A DNA stretch of 64,000 nt from Nocardia acidivorans NBRC 108247 (lineage in GTDB: Bacteria > Actinomycetota > Actinomycetes > Mycobacteriales > Mycobacteriaceae): the NCBI RefSeq assembly GCF_001625085.1, contig NZ_BDAW01000047.1, positions 1 through 64,000 on the forward strand, in the 5' to 3' direction. The notes below the pieces were generated by a model that ran no database searches, had not been told where the DNA came from, and was given only the letters and a program-made list of their open reading frames with translations. A program made the position numbers and the translations under genes. This document shows, piece after piece, positions 1-12,700 of this stretch; the stretch's first letter is position 1, and every line of letters begins with the position of its first letter.

Positions 1-566
<566 letters not shown>

Positions 567-574
567 TTTTAGGA

Positions 575-604
575 TTGACATATGAATCCCCTTCATTCTA
601 ATCT
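575..604 (+). promoter_or_regulatory. Candidate sigma-70-type promoter for the oxidoreductase gene
   Basis: A perfect TTGACA at 575-580 is followed after 18 bases by TAATCT at 599-604, about 40 bases before the ATG at 643. This is a good vegetative-type promoter for a GC-rich genome. The -10 hexamer overlaps an inverted repeat, which suggests repression. No transcript data are available. Confidence 0.5.
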
Positions 605-638
605 TGTGTCCGTTACAAGATTCTGGTCGAAGGGGATT
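585..638. repeat. Nested inverted repeats spanning promoter and ribosome-binding site
   Basis: The outer arms are AATCCCCTTC (585-594) and GAAGGGGATT (629-638), a perfect 10-bp inverted repeat. The inner arms are AATCTTGT (600-607) and ACAAGATT (615-622), a perfect 8-bp inverted repeat with a 7-base centre. The inner repeat looks like a repressor operator overlapping the -10. The right outer arm contains the GAAGGGG that should be the ribosome-binding site of the gene at 643, so the folded mRNA could hide it. Confidence 0.55.
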
Positions 639-642
639 TCTC

Positions 643-1545
643 ATGCTCAAGGTGCTGTTCTCGGGACTTCGCGAACCTGTCGAGGTGGATCGGCCGGTGC
701 CGGGACCGGGGCAGCTGCTGATTCATTCGGAGGTTGTGGGCGTACATCTCGGGCTGGTGCGCATGCTCGGCGCGGACGCCGCGGCGGATCCCGGCGCCGA
801 GGTCGTCGGCACCGTGGTCGAGGTGGGACCCGAGGTCGATGCCGCGTGGGTCGGCAAACGCGTCGGCGGTGTGGTGTTCTCCGGCGCCTATGCCGAATAC
901 GCGCTCGCGGCACCGGCATTGGTGACCGAGATTCCGGCCGGGGTCGGGGCCGCCGACGCGCTGGCGGTGGTACGCGGCGGACTCGTCGCCCTGGGCGCGC
1001 TGCGCGCCGGGCGATTCACGGCGGGGGAGTCGATCATGATCACCGGCGCGGCCAGCGGCAGCGGTCATCTCGCGGTGCAATTGGCGCGGGCGCTGGGCGC
1101 GGCCCGGGTGATCGCCGCGGTGAGCTCCGCCGACAAGGCCGGTTTCGTTCGCGACTGCGGAGCCGATGCCGTGCTCACCTACGACGAGCCGTGGACCGAA
1201 CGGGTGGATGTCATCCTCGACGGCGTAGGCGGTGATCAGGTGCGGCGCTGCGTGGAAGTGCTTGCGCCGCAGGGCCGTCTGGTCGCCTACAGCGCCGGTC
1301 GCGGTGCGGTGGACGTGAACGCCCTGCTCGCCGAGCTCAAGACCGTCACCGGTTTCTCGGTTGGTCTGTTCGCCAGAACCCGTCCCGAGGTGATCGAGTC
1401 CTACCGTGCCGAACTGTGGAAGCTGTTGGCGGAGGGCGCGATTCGACCTCGGCACACCGTGCTGCCGCTGGATCGCATCGACGAGGCGATGGGGCTCATC
1501 ACGGCCCGTCGCAATCTCGGCCGGGTCATGGTGCGCCTCGCCTGA
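643..1545 (+). CDS. Zinc-independent NADPH:quinone reductase-like MDR oxidoreductase
   Basis: This 300-aa protein belongs to the medium-chain dehydrogenase/reductase superfamily, quinone-reductase branch. It has an N-terminal GroES-like catalytic domain (PVPGPGQLLIHSEVVGVH) and a Rossmann domain with a nucleotide-binding run MITGAASGSGHLAVQLA. The cysteine and histidine zinc ligands of alcohol dehydrogenases are not apparent, which fits an NADPH-dependent quinone or enone reductase; the substrate is unknown. The ATG at 643 is chosen because GAAGGGG sits 7 bases upstream. An in-frame TTG at 604 would give an extension that reads through the operator-like repeat. The gene ends 6 bases before the convergent MarR gene. 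The nested inverted repeat upstream suggests repressor control. Confidence 0.85.
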   Translation: MLKVLFSGLREPVEVDRPVPGPGQLLIHSEVVGVHLGLVRMLGADAAADPGAEVVGTVVEVGPEVDAAWVGKRVGGVVFSGAYAEYALAAPALVTEIPAGVGAADALAVVRGGLVALGALRAGRFTAGESIMITGAASGSGHLAVQLARALGAARVIAAVSSADKAGFVRDCGADAVLTYDEPWTERVDVILDGVGGDQVRRCVEVLAPQGRLVAYSAGRGAVDVNALLAELKTVTGFSVGLFARTRPEVIESYRAELWKLLAEGAIRPRHTVLPLDRIDEAMGLITARRNLGRVMVRLA

Positions 1546-1551
1546 GCCGAA

Positions 1552-2001
1552 TCAGGGTCGCGGCCAGGGTCTTCCGTCGATGCGCTCGATATCGGTATTG
1601 AGCCGTTCCAGATAACCGGCGAAGGCCGCGACGTCCGCGGCCGACCAGGTTTCCATAACCCGTTCCAGCCCTTCGGTATTGGCGGCGCGCTCGGCCTCCA
1701 GGCCGCGTTCGCCCGCCGCGGTGATGCGGAATTTGCGGGCGATGCCACCGTCCGGGTCGGGGATGCGCTCCACCACCCCGGCGCGCAGCAGGGCCGCGGT
1801 CTGGCGATTGAGCGTGGAGGTGTCCAGTCCGAAAGCCTCGGTGAGCTGACCGATGGTCATCGGGCCCTGCACGCTGAGCCGGCTCAGCAGCACGTACGCG
1901 CTGCGATCCATCCTGGTGCCGTCGCGCCGATAGCGCGCGTTGATGGTGTACCGGCCGAGCAGCATGGTTTCGAATTCGACCCGGTCCGTGGGCTTTTCCA
2001 T
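1552..2001 (-). CDS. MarR family transcriptional regulator
   Basis: This 149-aa winged-helix protein is of typical MarR length. An N-terminal dimerisation helix is followed by the wHTH core: LSVQGPMTIGQLTEAFGLDT is the helix-turn-helix and the recognition helix continues as STLNRQTAALLRAG. The wing is VERIPDPDGGIARKFRITAAG, and C-terminal helices complete the dimer interface. MarR proteins usually repress an adjacent exporter or enzyme and release DNA on binding small phenolic or drug-like ligands. Here the gene diverges from a 14-TM MFS exporter across a 128-bp gap with two palindromes, so that exporter is the most likely target. Confidence 0.9.
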   Translation of the reverse strand: MEKPTDRVEFETMLLGRYTINARYRRDGTRMDRSAYVLLSRLSVQGPMTIGQLTEAFGLDTSTLNRQTAALLRAGVVERIPDPDGGIARKFRITAAGERGLEAERAANTEGLERVMETWSAADVAAFAGYLERLNTDIERIDGRPWPRP

Positions 2002-2065
2002 GCCGTCCTTCCGTCGCGACCTGCGTGAGCCTGTCTATCACAGGTGATGTGAGTCACAGCACGTA

Positions 2066-2098
2066 TATGCACAATGCATAACATGTGTACCGTACACA
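2066..2098. promoter_or_regulatory. Two adjacent palindromes, probable MarR operators
   Basis: TATGCA-CAA-TGCATA (2066-2080) and TGTGTAC-C-GTACACA (2084-2098) are two perfect palindromes separated by 3 bases. They lie in the divergent gap between the MarR gene and the MFS gene. Their 15-bp size and position suit MarR dimers, and binding could block both genes. A weaker GTGA-N5-TCAC element lies just upstream around 2044. Confidence 0.5.
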
Positions 2099-2129
2099 CG
2101 CCTTGTATTCGATCGATGAGGAGAAGCGT

Positions 2130-3602
2130 GTGGCTGTGTCATCGAGCACCGCGGTCCCCGGGGCGGACAGTCCCACCGGCTCGGGCGGGCGGCCCGGCGG
2201 CATAGTCGGGGTGCTCGCCATGGCGGGCATCATCGCCGCCGTCATGCAGACCCTGGTGGTGCCGCTGCTCGGCGAACTGCCCGCGCTACTGCACACCGGC
2301 GCTTCCAATGCCTCCTGGGTGGTGACCGCGACACTGCTGGCCGCGGCCGTCACCACGCCGGTGTCGGGGCGGCTCGGTGATCTCTACGGCAAGCGGCGCA
2401 TGCTGCTGGTCTCCACGGTGCCGCTCATCGCGGGCTCCGTGCTCTGCGCGGTCGCCGGATCGGTCGCGCCCATGATCATCGGTCGCGGTCTGCAGGGTAT
2501 GGGCATGGGCATTCTGCCGCTTGGTATTTCGGCGCTGCGCGATCTGCTGCCCGCCGAGCGCGTCGGTCCGGCCATCGCAATGGTGAGCGCCTCCATGGGA
2601 ATCGGCGGCGCGATCGGCCTGCCGGTGGCGGCAGCCGTTGCGCAGCACGCGAATTGGCGGGTGCTGTTCTGGGCGGCGGCGGGCTCGAGCCTGCTCATCG
2701 CGATTCTCATCCACGTGGTGGTGCCGGATGTGCCGGTGCTCGCCAGTGGCCGCTTCGACGCCATCGGCGCGGTCGGGCTCGGTATCGGACTGATCTGCCT
2801 GTTGCTCGGCATCTCCAAGGGCGCGACCTGGGGCTGGGACAGCGGCAGCATTCTCGGCCTGCTCGCGGCCGCCGTTGTGGCGCTGGCACTCTGGGGCTGG
2901 TGGGAGTTGCGCACCGCGGACCCGCTGGTCGATCTGCGCGTCACCGCGCGGCCCAAGGTGCTGCTCACCAATGCCTCGTCCTTGGTCCTCGGATTCGGCA
3001 TGTACTCCGCCTCACTGATCATTCCGCAACTGCTGCAACTGCCGAAGGTCACCGGATACGGCCTGGGGCAGTCGATGCTGGCCATGGGTCTGTGGATGGC
3101 CCCTGGCGGGGTGGTCATGATGCTCATCTCGCCGTTGGGTGCGAAGCTCTCCGCCGCGCGCGGTCCGAAGGTGACGCTGGTGTCCGGCGCGCTGGTGCTG
3201 GCCGCCGGGTACGCCTCCTCGACGGCGCTGATGGGTTCCACCTGGGGGCTGCTGGTGGCGGTCTGCGTCTGCAACTGCGGTGTGGCATTGGCCTACGGCG
3301 CGATGCCCGCGTTGATCATGAGTGCCGTACCGCTCGCGGAGACGGCGGCGGCCAATAGTTTCAATACGCTCATGCGCTCGATCGGCACCTCGTTCTCGGC
3401 GGCGATCATCGGTGCGGTGCTCTCGCAAATGAGCACGACGCTGGGCGGCCATTCGATTCCGACCGAAAGTGGTTTCCGCACCGGACTTTTCATCGGCTGC
3501 GGGGTTGCGGCGGTGGCCGCGGCGATTGCCGCCTGCATTCCGGTCAAGGGTGATAAGGCAATCGGGCGCTCGTCCACCAGCGCGAAGATCGCGGCAGCCT
3601 GA
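2130..3602 (+). CDS. MFS multidrug exporter, DHA2 (EmrB/QacA) type
   Basis: This roughly 490-aa major facilitator has about 14 predicted membrane segments, typical of the DHA2 proton-antiport drug exporters. The loop between TM2 and TM3 carries GRLGDLYGKRRML, the MFS motif A. TM5 contains a glycine-rich motif C-like stretch (MVSASMGIGGAIGLPVAA). The start is placed at GTG 2130 because GAGGAGAAG lies directly upstream; an earlier in-frame GTG at 2085 sits inside the operator palindrome. Divergence from the MarR gene implies a ligand-induced efflux pair. Its location just before the NRPS makes a role in peptide export or self-protection possible, but only by proximity. Confidence 0.9.
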   Translation: MAVSSSTAVPGADSPTGSGGRPGGIVGVLAMAGIIAAVMQTLVVPLLGELPALLHTGASNASWVVTATLLAAAVTTPVSGRLGDLYGKRRMLLVSTVPLIAGSVLCAVAGSVAPMIIGRGLQGMGMGILPLGISALRDLLPAERVGPAIAMVSASMGIGGAIGLPVAAAVAQHANWRVLFWAAAGSSLLIAILIHVVVPDVPVLASGRFDAIGAVGLGIGLICLLLGISKGATWGWDSGSILGLLAAAVVALALWGWWELRTADPLVDLRVTARPKVLLTNASSLVLGFGMYSASLIIPQLLQLPKVTGYGLGQSMLAMGLWMAPGGVVMMLISPLGAKLSAARGPKVTLVSGALVLAAGYASSTALMGSTWGLLVAVCVCNCGVALAYGAMPALIMSAVPLAETAAANSFNTLMRSIGTSFSAAIIGAVLSQMSTTLGGHSIPTESGFRTGLFIGCGVAAVAAAIAACIPVKGDKAIGRSSTSAKIAAA

Positions 3603-3736
3603 TCATTCGTCCACTTACGGCACGCAGGAAATAGCAGCAGACTTCCAGCAACTGTGCGGTACTGTCCGCAGTCGGGGCGCACGCGTATCCAATTGTGCTC
3701 CGGCTCATTCCGCCGCTCTCGACTTCGGGAGGGACA

Positions 3737-6700
3737 GTGCCAGCCCAGTCTCCGGATCTATGCGACGCCGTACCGTTCGAATTGTCCAGCGCCCAAATGG
3801 AATTGTGGCTCGCGGACGATATCGGGACCGGGCTCGGCGCGGATTCGCGCGCGCTCCCCGGCCAGGCGCACTACCTGGAATTGCGCGGTCCGCTCGACGT
3901 GGAACTCTTCGACGCCGCCTCGCACCGCGCCTTCGAGGAGTTCGGGGTCGGCAGACTGCGCATCGGCCAGGCCGAGGGGCGGCCGTATCAGTGGATGGCC
4001 CCCGATATCGGCGGCGAACTCGAACGCGTCGACTGCACCGCCGCGCCCGAACCGCATGCGGCGGCGCTGGAATGGATGAATCGGCGGCACCGCGAACCCA
4101 TCGATCTCCTCGACGCGCCGCTGTGGGCGGCCGCGCTGTTGCGGGTCGGACCGGAGCGGCACATCTGGTACGCGCAGATGCATCACGTCGCCATCGACGG
4201 GTACGGCGGGCTGAGCCTGATCGCGCGCATCGGGCAGTGGTACGAGGCGCTGCTGCGCGAGACCGAGCCGCCGGCGTTCGGCGGGCTCTCGCCCGCCGGG
4301 ATCCAGGCCGTCGAGACCGCGTATCGGGAGTCCACGCGATTCACCGCCGATCGGGAGTATTGGCGGGAACGCTTCTCGGACTGGACCGTTCCGACACCCG
4401 CCGGTGCGGTGGTCCGGGCGCGGCACGGCGGCTCGGCGCCCATCGCGCTGCGCGCCGAGGGTGCGCTCTCGGCCTTCGAATGGGTGGCGCTGGAGCAGCT
4501 GGCGCAGGATTGCGGGGTCAGTCCGGCGCAGGTGCTGGTGGCGGCGATCTGCGCGTTCCGCGCCGGTATCGCCGGGACCACCGAGCCGATGGTGCAGCTC
4601 GCGGCCTCGGCGCGGACGACCGCGGCCTTGAAGCGCTCGGGCGGCATGCTGGCCAATGTGCTGCCGATCCGGCTGCACTGCGCGGGCGCGATCACGGTGC
4701 GCGAACTCATCGGCGCGGCGGCGCGCGAGATCACCGGCGGGCTACGGCATCAGCGATATCGCTTCGAGGAGCTGCGCCGCGATCTCGGGGTGAGCGCGGA
4801 TCAGCTGCTCGGCCCGAGCGTGAATCTGATGTTCTTCGACCGCACCAGCCGCTTCGGCCGGGCGGTGGCCGAATATCGCATCCTCTCTTCGGGTTCGGTG
4901 GCGGATCTGCATTTCAATCTGTATCGCGCCGGGCATGCGGAGGGCCTCTCGATCGATATTCTCGCCAACCCCGAACGGTATGACCGGGCGGAGTTGGATG
5001 GGCAGCTGAATCGATTCCTGCTATTCCTGGGCAACTTCATTGCCGCCGATCCGGATCAGCCGGTCGGCGGTATCGGATTGCTCACCGATGCCGAGCGGGA
5101 CCGAATCCTGCACGCGCCGAACCGCATCGACGAGCCCGATCCGGAATTGCTGCCGGAATTGCTGGCCGCCGGTGCGCGGCACGCCGCCGAGACCGCCGTG
5201 ATCGACGGCACCACCGAGCTCACCTACGGACGACTGGACGCGCTGTCCAATCGATTGGCGCGCACGCTGATTCGGTCCGGCGTCGGACCGGAGGATGTCG
5301 TCGCCGTCCCCGCCCGCCGGAGCGCCGAATGGGTGGTGGCCCTCTGGGCGGTGGCCAAGACCGGCGCGGCCTACCTGCCGATCGATCCGGTCCACCCCGC
5401 CGAGCGGATCGCCGCGATGCTCGAGGAATCCCGGGTGCGGGTCATAATCGACACCGCCACAGCGCAATTGCCGGAGCCGGTGCGCCGGGGACGTGCGTAC
5501 CTGACGCTCGGCGATCTGATGGACTCGCCCGCCACGGGTCCATCGGCCGATGCCCACGCCGATCTGGACGCGGCGCCGGTCACCGCCGCGGAGCGCGTGC
5601 GTCCGCTGCGACCGGCGCATCCGGCCTACGTCATCTACACCTCGGGCTCGACCGGTACGCCCAAGGGCGTGGTGGTGACCCATGCCGGCCTGGCCGGACT
5701 GCTTGCGGCACAGGGCGATTACCTGCCCGCCGTACCCGGCGATCGCATGCTGTGCGTCACCACGCCGACCTTCGACGCCTCGCTCTGGGAACTACTGAAC
5801 GCGTTCGCCGCCGGTGCCACGCTGGTCATCGCGCCGAGCGAGGTGTACGCGGGTCCGGCGCTGACCGACTTCATCCGCCGGACGGGGGTGACCCATGCCT
5901 TCCTCACCCCCGCGGTGCTGGCGAGCACCGATCCGTCGGGACTCGGTGCGCTGCACTACCTTTCGACCGGCGGCGAAGCCTGTCCGCGGGCGGTGGTCGC
6001 GGCGTGGTCCCCGGGCCGCACCCTGGTCAATGCGTACGGCCCCACCGAGGCGACCATTGTCACCAACCTGGGCCCGCTCGCCCCGGACCGCCCGATCACC
6101 CTGGGCGACACGGTCCCCGGTATGCGCTGCTATGTGCTGGATCCCTGGCTCCGACCGGTTCCCCCCGGCGTGGTGGGTGAGCTCTACCTCGGCGGTCCCG
6201 GACTGGCCCGCGGCTATCTGGCCCGTCCGGTCGTCACCGCCGCCACCTTCGTCGCCGATCCGTTCGGCGCGCCCGGCGAACGCCTCTACCGCACCGGCGA
6301 TCTCGCCGCCTGGAACGGCTGCGGTGAACTCGACTTCCGCGGTCGCGTGGACACCCAGATCAAGATCCGCGGTCTGCGCATCGAACTCGGCGAGATCGAA
6401 TCCGTGCTGGCCGCCTGCCCCGGCGTCGCACAGGCCGTGGTGATCGTGCGCACCGCCGCCGCGCCGAGCATAGTCGCGTACGCGGTGCCGGAGCCAGGCG
6501 TGCTGCTGACCACTAGGGAGCTGGAAGTGTCTGCGGCGCAGCGACTCCCGAGCTATATGGTGCCCACGATCGTGCTGCTCGATCGCCTGCCGACATCGGC
6601 CAATGGGAAGGTGGATCGGGCGGCGCTGCCCGCACCGGTGGCCGCGACCGGTCGATACCGCGCGCCCGTGACGGCGGCGGAGAAGGCCGTGGCCGAGGCG

Positions 6701-9700
6701 TTCACACAGGTACTCGGTGACGACCGGCTCGTCGGCCGGCGCATCGGAGTGGATGACGATTTCTTCGCCCTCGGCGGGGATTCGCTCGGCGCCGCCCTGG
6801 TGGCCGGGCGGGTCGCGGCGGCCCTCGGGGTGGCGGCGGGAGTCCGGGATCTGTTCGAAGCCGGGACGGTGGCCGCCTTCGCCGAGCGGGTGGGTGCGCG
6901 GGATCTGCTGGTGGAGCGGGCGCGGCCCGCGGCGCGGGAGCGGGGTGCGACCGTGCCCATGTCGTATGCGCAGCGGCGGCTTTGGCTCTCGCATCGGATG
7001 GACCCGGAGTCCGCGGCCTACAACATGCTGCTGGGCTTGCGCTTGACCGGGGCGCTGGACGTCAGCGCGCTGACCGCCGCGCTCACCGATGTGGTGGAGC
7101 GGCATGAGGCGCTGCGGACCTGGTTCCCGGAGATCGACGGGGCGGTTTGTCAGCGGATTTCCCCGGTCGACACGGTGGTCGCGGGGCTGGTGGCGGAAAC
7201 CATTGCGGCCCAGGACGTCGAGCGGACACTGTACGAATTCGGCGGCAGCGGTTTCGATCTCGCCGCCGCCCCGCCGATTCTGGTGCGGCTGCTGCGGATT
7301 CATGACACGCAGGGCGTGGCGGAACAGCATATTCTCGCCGTTCTGGTGCATCATGTGATCGCCGACGGACTCTCGCTCGCTCCATTCGCCCGAGATCTGG
7401 CGGCCGCGTACCGGTCTCGGGCGCGCAGTGCCGTCCCCGAGTGGGCGCCACTGCCCGTGCAGTACGCGGATTACACCCTCTGGCAGCGCGAGGTGCTCGG
7501 CGCGGCAACCGATCCGGAGTCCGAACTGTCTCGACAGCTCGGCTACTGGTCGGAGGTCTTGGCCGGGCTGCCGATGGAATCCGGTCTGCCACCGCATAGG
7601 CCGCGCCCGGCGCAGCCGACGCGGCGGGCCGGGCGAGTGGGTGTGGATATCTCCGGCGCTACCGCCGGGGGATTGCGCGAGGTGGCGCGCCGGCACGGCG
7701 CGACCATGTTCATGGTCGTGCACGCCGGCCTGTCGGTGGTGCTGGCCGCGGTATCGGGTGGAAGCGATATCGCGGTCGGCACCCCGGTGGCCGGGCGCGG
7801 TGACGCCCGCCTCGACGATCTCATCGGCATGTTCGTCAATACGCTGGTGCTGCGGGTTCCGGTGCACGCCGGTGAATCCTTCGACGCACTGCTGTCCCGG
7901 GTGCGCGATATCGATCTGAGCGCCTTCGCGCATGACGACGCCCCGTTCGAGCGGGTGGTGGATGCGCTGGGCGTGCCGTGGTCCCCGACCAGGCATCCGC
8001 TCTTCCAGGTGATGCTGTCGTTCCGGCCGCGCGCGTACGCCGAATTCGAGCTGCCCGGACTGCGGGTGGAGTCGATCGAAATGCCTTTGCCGCTGGCCAA
8101 ATTCGATCTGGAGTTCACCGTCGCGGAATCGCCCGGCGGCTTGGCGGTCAGCGTGCAGTACGCCACCGATCTGTTCACCGAGGGCGCGGTCCGGGCACTC
8201 GCGCAACGGTTGGCCCGGGTGCTGGACCAGATCGCCCGCGATGGCGCCACCCCGGTCGGCGATATCGATCTGCTCTCCGCCGAGGAGCGGCGGCTGCTGC
8301 GCGAATGGAATGAGACCAGCCAAGCCATCGCGGTCACCCTGCCGCACCTGTTGACCCGCGCGGCGGCCTATGACCCGGAGCTGCGGGCGGTGACCGGGGA
8401 GAGCGGTTCGCTCACCTATGGCGAGCTGAGCGCACGCGCGAACCGGTTGGCGCGCAGGCTCATCGCCCTCGGTATCGGGCCGGAGGACATCGTCGCGGTG
8501 GCGCTGCCCCGCTCCCCGGAGTGGGTGGTCGCGGTCTGCGCGGTCGCGTACACCGGTGCGGCCTATCTGCCCATCGATCCGAACGCGCCCGCCGAACGCA
8601 TCGATCTCATGCTGACCGATTCCGCCGCGGCCATGGGCATCACCACCGATCGCCGCCGCGCGGATCTGCCCGCGCCGGCGGGCGGCGGCTGGCTGCTCAT
8701 CGATCCGGATGAGCCGGTCGAGCCGGAGTCGCCGCCGATCACCGATGCCGATCGGGTGCGCCCGCTGCGGCTGGCGCATCCGGCGTATGTCATGTACACC
8801 TCCGGATCGACCGGAAAACCCAAGGCCGTCACCATTACGCACGCCGGGCTCGCCAATGTGCTGGTGACCCAGGCGCAGCGCTGCGACTCCGATCCGGCGA
8901 CCCGCGTGCTCGCGGTGGCCTCGCCCGGTTTCGACGCCTCGATCTGGGAACTGCTGCTGGCCTTGGGATCCGGGGCGACCCTGGTGATCGCCCCGGCGTG
9001 GGCCTACGCCGGGGACGCTCTGCTGGAGCTGCTGGAGCGCGAGCGTATCTCGCACGCGCTGCTCACCCCGCGGGTACTGGCCACCCTCACCGCGCCCGAG
9101 CGCCTGCCCGAGCTGCGCCTGCTCGCCGCCGCCGGTGAGACCTGTCCACCGGAACTGGTCGAACTGTGGTCCGCCGGAAGGTGTTTCGTCAATATCTACG
9201 GTCCCACCGAGGCCACCATCTGGGCGACGGTCACGGTGCCGCTGCGGGCCGATGCCACCGTCTCCCTCGGCGGACCCGTCGTCGGGATGCGCTGCTATGT
9301 GCTGGACGATCGACTGCGCCCCGTCCCGCCCGGCGTGATCGGCGAAATCTACCTGGCCGGAACGGGTTTGGCGCGCGGCTACCACCGGCGTTCCGGCCTC
9401 ACCGCCACCCGTTTCCTGCCGGACCCCTTCACCGCCGCCGGTGATCGCATGTACCGCACCGGCGATCTCGGCAGCTGGCGCGGTGACGGTGAACTGGATT
9501 ACCACGGCCGCAATGACTTCCAGGTCAAGATTCGCGGCGTCCGCCTCGAACTCGGCGAGATCGAGGCCGCCCTCACCGCCCTGCCCGCGGTGGGCGATGC
9601 CGTGGTCACCGCGCGCGTGGACGCCCAGACCGGATCGGTGGAACCGGAGTTGGCCGCGTACGTGGTGGCCGCGGCCGAATCCGAGGTGGACCCCGCCGAG

Positions 9701-12700
9701 GTGCGCGCGCAGCTGTCCCGCACCCTGCCGGATCAGTATCTGCCGGCGACCGTGACCGTGCTGGAACGGTTTCCGCTGACCCTGACCGGCAAGGTCGATC
9801 GGTCGGCGCTGCCCGACCCGGAGCGCTCGCCCGTGGCGTTCCGCGCCCCCGAGACCGAGTTCGAGGAGATGGTGGCGCGGGCCTTCGCCGAGGTCCTGGG
9901 TGTTGACCGGGTCGGCTCCACCGATGATTTCTTCGCCCTCGGCGGCAATTCGCTCAGCGCCGCCCGGGTGGTGGCCGCACTGCGCGCGACCGGTTTCGAA
10001 CCGGATCTGCGTGCGCTCTTCGAGCGGCCCACCGTGGCGGGTCTGGCCCAAGCGCTCACCGCGCGGGGCGTAGCCGCGCCCTCCCATCCGGCGGCCGCTC
10101 CCGAGCGGCCCGGGCCGGAGCGGGTCCCGCTCTCCTTCGCACAGCAGGGAATCTGGCTGCTGGATCGCTTCGGCGCGGGCGCGGCCTATCACATTCTGCT
10201 GGCCGTCCGACTGACCGGCGCGCTCGACGTGGCGGCCCTGTCGACCGCCGTCACCGATGTGGTGCGGCGGCACGAGGCGCTGCGCACCTACTTCCCGGAG
10301 CACGAGGGCGTGCCATATCAGCGGGTGGCATCGGCGGATGCGGTCGCCTTGGAACTGTGCCGGATTTCACCGGAGCGGCTCGATCACGTCCTCGCCGAAT
10401 TCGAGAGCGAGCCATTCGATCTCGCGACGGCGCCCCCGATCCGGGCGCGGCTGTACGCACTCGAGCAGGACGGCGGCTGTGCCGGTTGGGTGCTGGCTCT
10501 CGTTGTGCACCATGTCAATGCCGACGGCTTCTCGCTCGGCCCGCTCGCTCGCGATCTCGCGGCGGCGTACACCGCCCGGTCGATCGGCGGCGCGCCCCGG
10601 TGGCCCGCACTGTCCCTGCGGTACGCGGATCACACCGTGCGCCAGCACACCGCGCTGGGCGCTCCCGAGGATCCGGACTCCGAACTGAACAGGCAACTGG
10701 CGCACTGGGTTCGAGTGCTCGACGGTGCGCCGCTCGAGCTCGCGCTTCCGCTGGATCGCCCGCGCCCGGAGTTCTCCCGGCATATCGGTGGCAGCGTCGA
10801 TGCCGTTGTGCCGCAGGAGATCACCGCCGCACTGCGCGCCATCGGGCAACGGCACCGCGCCTCACTGTTCATGGTGGTGCACGCCGCGCTGGTCGTCCTG
10901 CTGGCGCGCCTGTCCGGCAGCACCGATATCGTCATCGGCACCCCGACCGCCGGACGTGACCACCCCGGACTCGACGATCTGGTCGGCATGTTCGTCAATC
11001 CCGTGGCGCTGCGCGTGCCGGTCGAGGCCACCGCATCCTTCGACGAGCTGGTGCATCGCGTCCGCGTTATCGATGTGGACGCCTTCGCCAACGCCCGCGC
11101 CCCCTTCGAGCGCGTGGTCGAGGCCCTCGACCTGCCCCGTTCCGCCGCCCGGCATCCGCTCTTCCAGGTGATGCTGGCCTATCGGAACTTCGGATCGGCC
11201 GAACTGTGCCTGCCCGGTGTCCGGGTGGAACCGATTCCGCCGCGCACCGCGCACGTCCGCTTCGATCTGGAATTCGAGGTGGCCGAGCGGGATTCGGGTC
11301 TGGCGCTGACCCTGCGCTATGACACCGCACGCTGCGACGGCGAGACCGCGGCGGCCCTGCTGGACCGATTCGGCCGGGTGCTCGCGCAGGCGGCCGCCGC
11401 ACCGGATCGCCCCTCGCACACCATCGAGCTGCTCACGCCGGTCGAGCGGGAGCGAATCCTGCACTCCTGGAACAAGACCGGCGGGGCCACCCATATCAAT
11501 CTGCCCGGCCTGATGTGCCGCGCCGTGACCCTCGCGCCGGATGCCGTGGCGGTGGTGTGCGGCGCTCGCGCACTCACCTATCGCGAGCTGGATCAGCGGT
11601 CGAATCAATTGACCCGCGGCCTGATTCGCCGGGGCGTCGGTCCCGGCGATGTGGTCGCGGTGGTCATGCGCCGGTCGGTGGAGTGGGTGATCGCCCTGTG
11701 GGCGGTGGCCAAATCCGGTGCGACCTACCTTCCCCTCGACCCGCGTCATCCGCGCGAACGCATCGCGCATATGCTCGCGGAAACCGGTGCGGCACTGGGT
11801 CTCACCACCGCTGACAGCGGTGACGGCCTCCCCGGCGCACCCCCGGCCGGCTGGCTGGCGGTCGACGATCCGGCGATGGTCGCCGAACTGGCCGCCACGT
11901 CCGCGTCGGTGGTGACCGGCAATGAGCGACTCCGGAACCTCCGGCTGTACGACGCGGCGTACGTGATCTACACCTCCGGGTCGACCGGTGCGCCCAAGGG
12001 TGTGGTGATCACCCATGCGGGGCTTGCCAATACGGTCGCCGCCCAGACCGCGCACTGTGCGCCGGGAAGGGATGCGCGGGTGCTGGCGGTGGCCTCGCCG
12101 AGCTTCGACGCCTCGCTCTGGGAGGTGCTGCTGGCCCTGGGGGCGGCGGCGACCCTGGTGCTCGCCGAGCCCGACGTCTACGGCGGCTCCGAACTCACGG
12201 AACTGCTGCGCCGGGAACGGATTACGCACGCCTTCCTCACCCCGGCCGTGCTCGCGGGCATGGACCCGCACGAGCTGGCGTCCGCGGGCCCGCGGGTGCT
12301 GGTGACCGGCGGCGAGGTCGTCGCCCCCGCGCTCGCCGCGCGCTGGTCGGCCGACCGGACCCTGGTGATCGCGTACGGCCCCACCGAGACCACCATCATC
12401 TCCCATCTCAGCGCGCCGTACGTCCCCGGTCGCCCCGTCACGCTGGGCGGCCCCGCGACGGGTATGCGCTGCTACGTGCTGGATGCCTGGCTGCACCCGG
12501 TCCCCGCGGGGGTGACCGGCGAGCTGTACATCGCCGGGGCCGGTGTGGCGCGCGGCTATCACGCCCGCCCGGGCCTGACCGCCCTGCGTTTCCTGGCCGA
12601 CCCCTTCGCGCCCGGTCGCATGTACCGCACCGGTGATTCGGTGCGCTGGAATGCCGCGGGCGCACTGGAATTCGTGGGTCGCACCGATGATCAGGTGAAA

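Noticed and set aside
6770-6790. LGGDS in the first carrier domain as a sign of a following epimerase
   Set aside because: The next domain begins directly with a condensation motif (MSYAQRRLW) and no epimerisation motifs or dual C/E extended His motif are seen.
5792-10303. 1,503-aa minus-strand open frame
   Set aside because: It is antisense to the NRPS, is rich in His, Arg, Gln and Gly, and shows no domain. This is a shadow frame typical of GC-rich DNA. The same applies to 10862-14014 and 15200-16669.
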